Assembly: GCA_010015805.1 (NCBI GenBank)
Contig: ML978131.1
Location: 744,001 to 808,000 of the forward strand
Reading direction: 5' to 3'
Source of the DNA: Rhizodiscina lignyota
Lineage: Eukaryota; Ascomycota; Dothideomycetes; Aulographales; Rhizodiscinaceae
DNA: 64,000 bases
Position numbers and translations under genes: made by a program. Below, piece after piece: positions 63,742 to 64,000 of the stretch. Under the pieces are notes generated by a model. That model saw nothing but the letters and a program-made list of their open reading frames with translations, was not told the DNA's origin and did not search any database. Each line of letters begins with the position of its first letter. Within the stretch, counting starts at the first letter, position 1.

Positions 63742-64000
63742 ATGGTGCAGCTTCCGACCTTCGAGCATACTCCTATGGAGGGCGTCGAAACGGCCTACAA
63801 AACTGTTTACGACAAGTTTCATACTCACACGACGAAGCCGATCGAATGGCGCCTCAAGCAGCTCCGGAAGCTCTATTGGGGGTAAATCATGCGCGTGTTA
63901 TGGGCTGATAGCCTTGCTGACTGAATGTGAACAGCATGAGGGACAATATGGACCTCATTAACGCCGCATGCCTGAAAGATTTGGGCAAACCAGTACATGA
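63742..64000 (+). CDS. Fatty aldehyde dehydrogenase (ALDH3/Hfd1-like), 5' part only
   Basis: Two exons are visible: 63742-63881 and 63935-64000, the second cut by the window edge. The frame joins in phase 2 across a 53-bp intron (GTAAAT, branch TGCTGAC, acceptor ACAG). The protein starts MVQLPTFEHTPMEGVETAYK, continues KPIEWRLKQLRKLYWG and then MRDNMDLINAACLKDLGKPV. The R-x-x-Q-L-x-x-L block followed by an acidic helix and D-L-G-K is the N-terminal signature of class 3 aldehyde dehydrogenases such as yeast Hfd1. These oxidise long-chain aldehydes to fatty acids using NAD(P), in membranes of mitochondria, lipid droplets or ER. The catalytic cysteine and the C-terminal anchor lie outside the window. 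Confidence 0.9.

Overview
The window looks like nuclear DNA of a filamentous ascomycete (Pezizomycotina). Genes are broken by short introns of about 45-175 bp with GT-AG or occasional GC-AG ends and CTAAC/CTGAC branch sites, neighbours lie on either strand, and the families are typical of moulds: a HET-domain protein, an MFS drug transporter, a class I cAMP phosphodiesterase, a fungal-type PKA regulatory subunit and a kinetochore Nnf1. The near-identical introns in the first gene resemble the introner-like elements known from Dothideomycetes, so that class is my best guess, but it is inference. No rRNA, tRNA, CRISPR array or intact transposon was recognised.

Layout. 0-2 kb: a gene made of tandemly duplicated exon-intron units running off the left edge, then a 76-residue cysteine-rich protein in four exons. 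3.4-10.3 kb: an MFS transporter, kinetochore Nnf1 and a coiled-coil protein. 10.3-13.5 kb is gene-empty. 13.5-20.1 kb: a conserved disordered/helical protein, 6-phosphogluconolactonase and an 856-residue HET protein. 20.1-23.8 kb is gene-empty. 23.8-36 kb: DPM2, a DCAF6/8-like WD40 protein, an amino-acid permease, an F-box-like protein and an NmrA-like oxidoreductase. 36.5-42 kb: an unknown protein and the cAMP phosphodiesterase. 42-46.7 kb is empty apart from a decayed ubiquitin-conjugating (E2) fragment. 46.7-58 kb: a TFIIIA-like zinc-finger protein, an alpha/beta hydrolase, a CBM48 (AMPK-type) protein, the PKA regulatory subunit and a protein with KGP repeats. 58-63.7 kb holds broken genes, including a caspase-like one. 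The window ends in the first two exons of an ALDH3-type fatty aldehyde dehydrogenase.

How the genes work together. No biosynthetic cluster or operon-like unit is evident; most genes are independent housekeeping genes. One functional pairing stands out: the enzyme that removes cAMP (39.6-42.0 kb) and the cAMP sensor of PKA (53.7-55.1 kb) lie about 12 kb apart. The most unusual features are the exon-intron tandem array at the left end, the tiny spliced genes (76 and 85 residues) that simple ORF calling misses, a 25-codon all-hydrophobic ORF behind the PKA gene, and the two regions of gene decay. All exon borders were worked out by eye from splice signals and reading-frame agreement; no alignment or RNA data were available.
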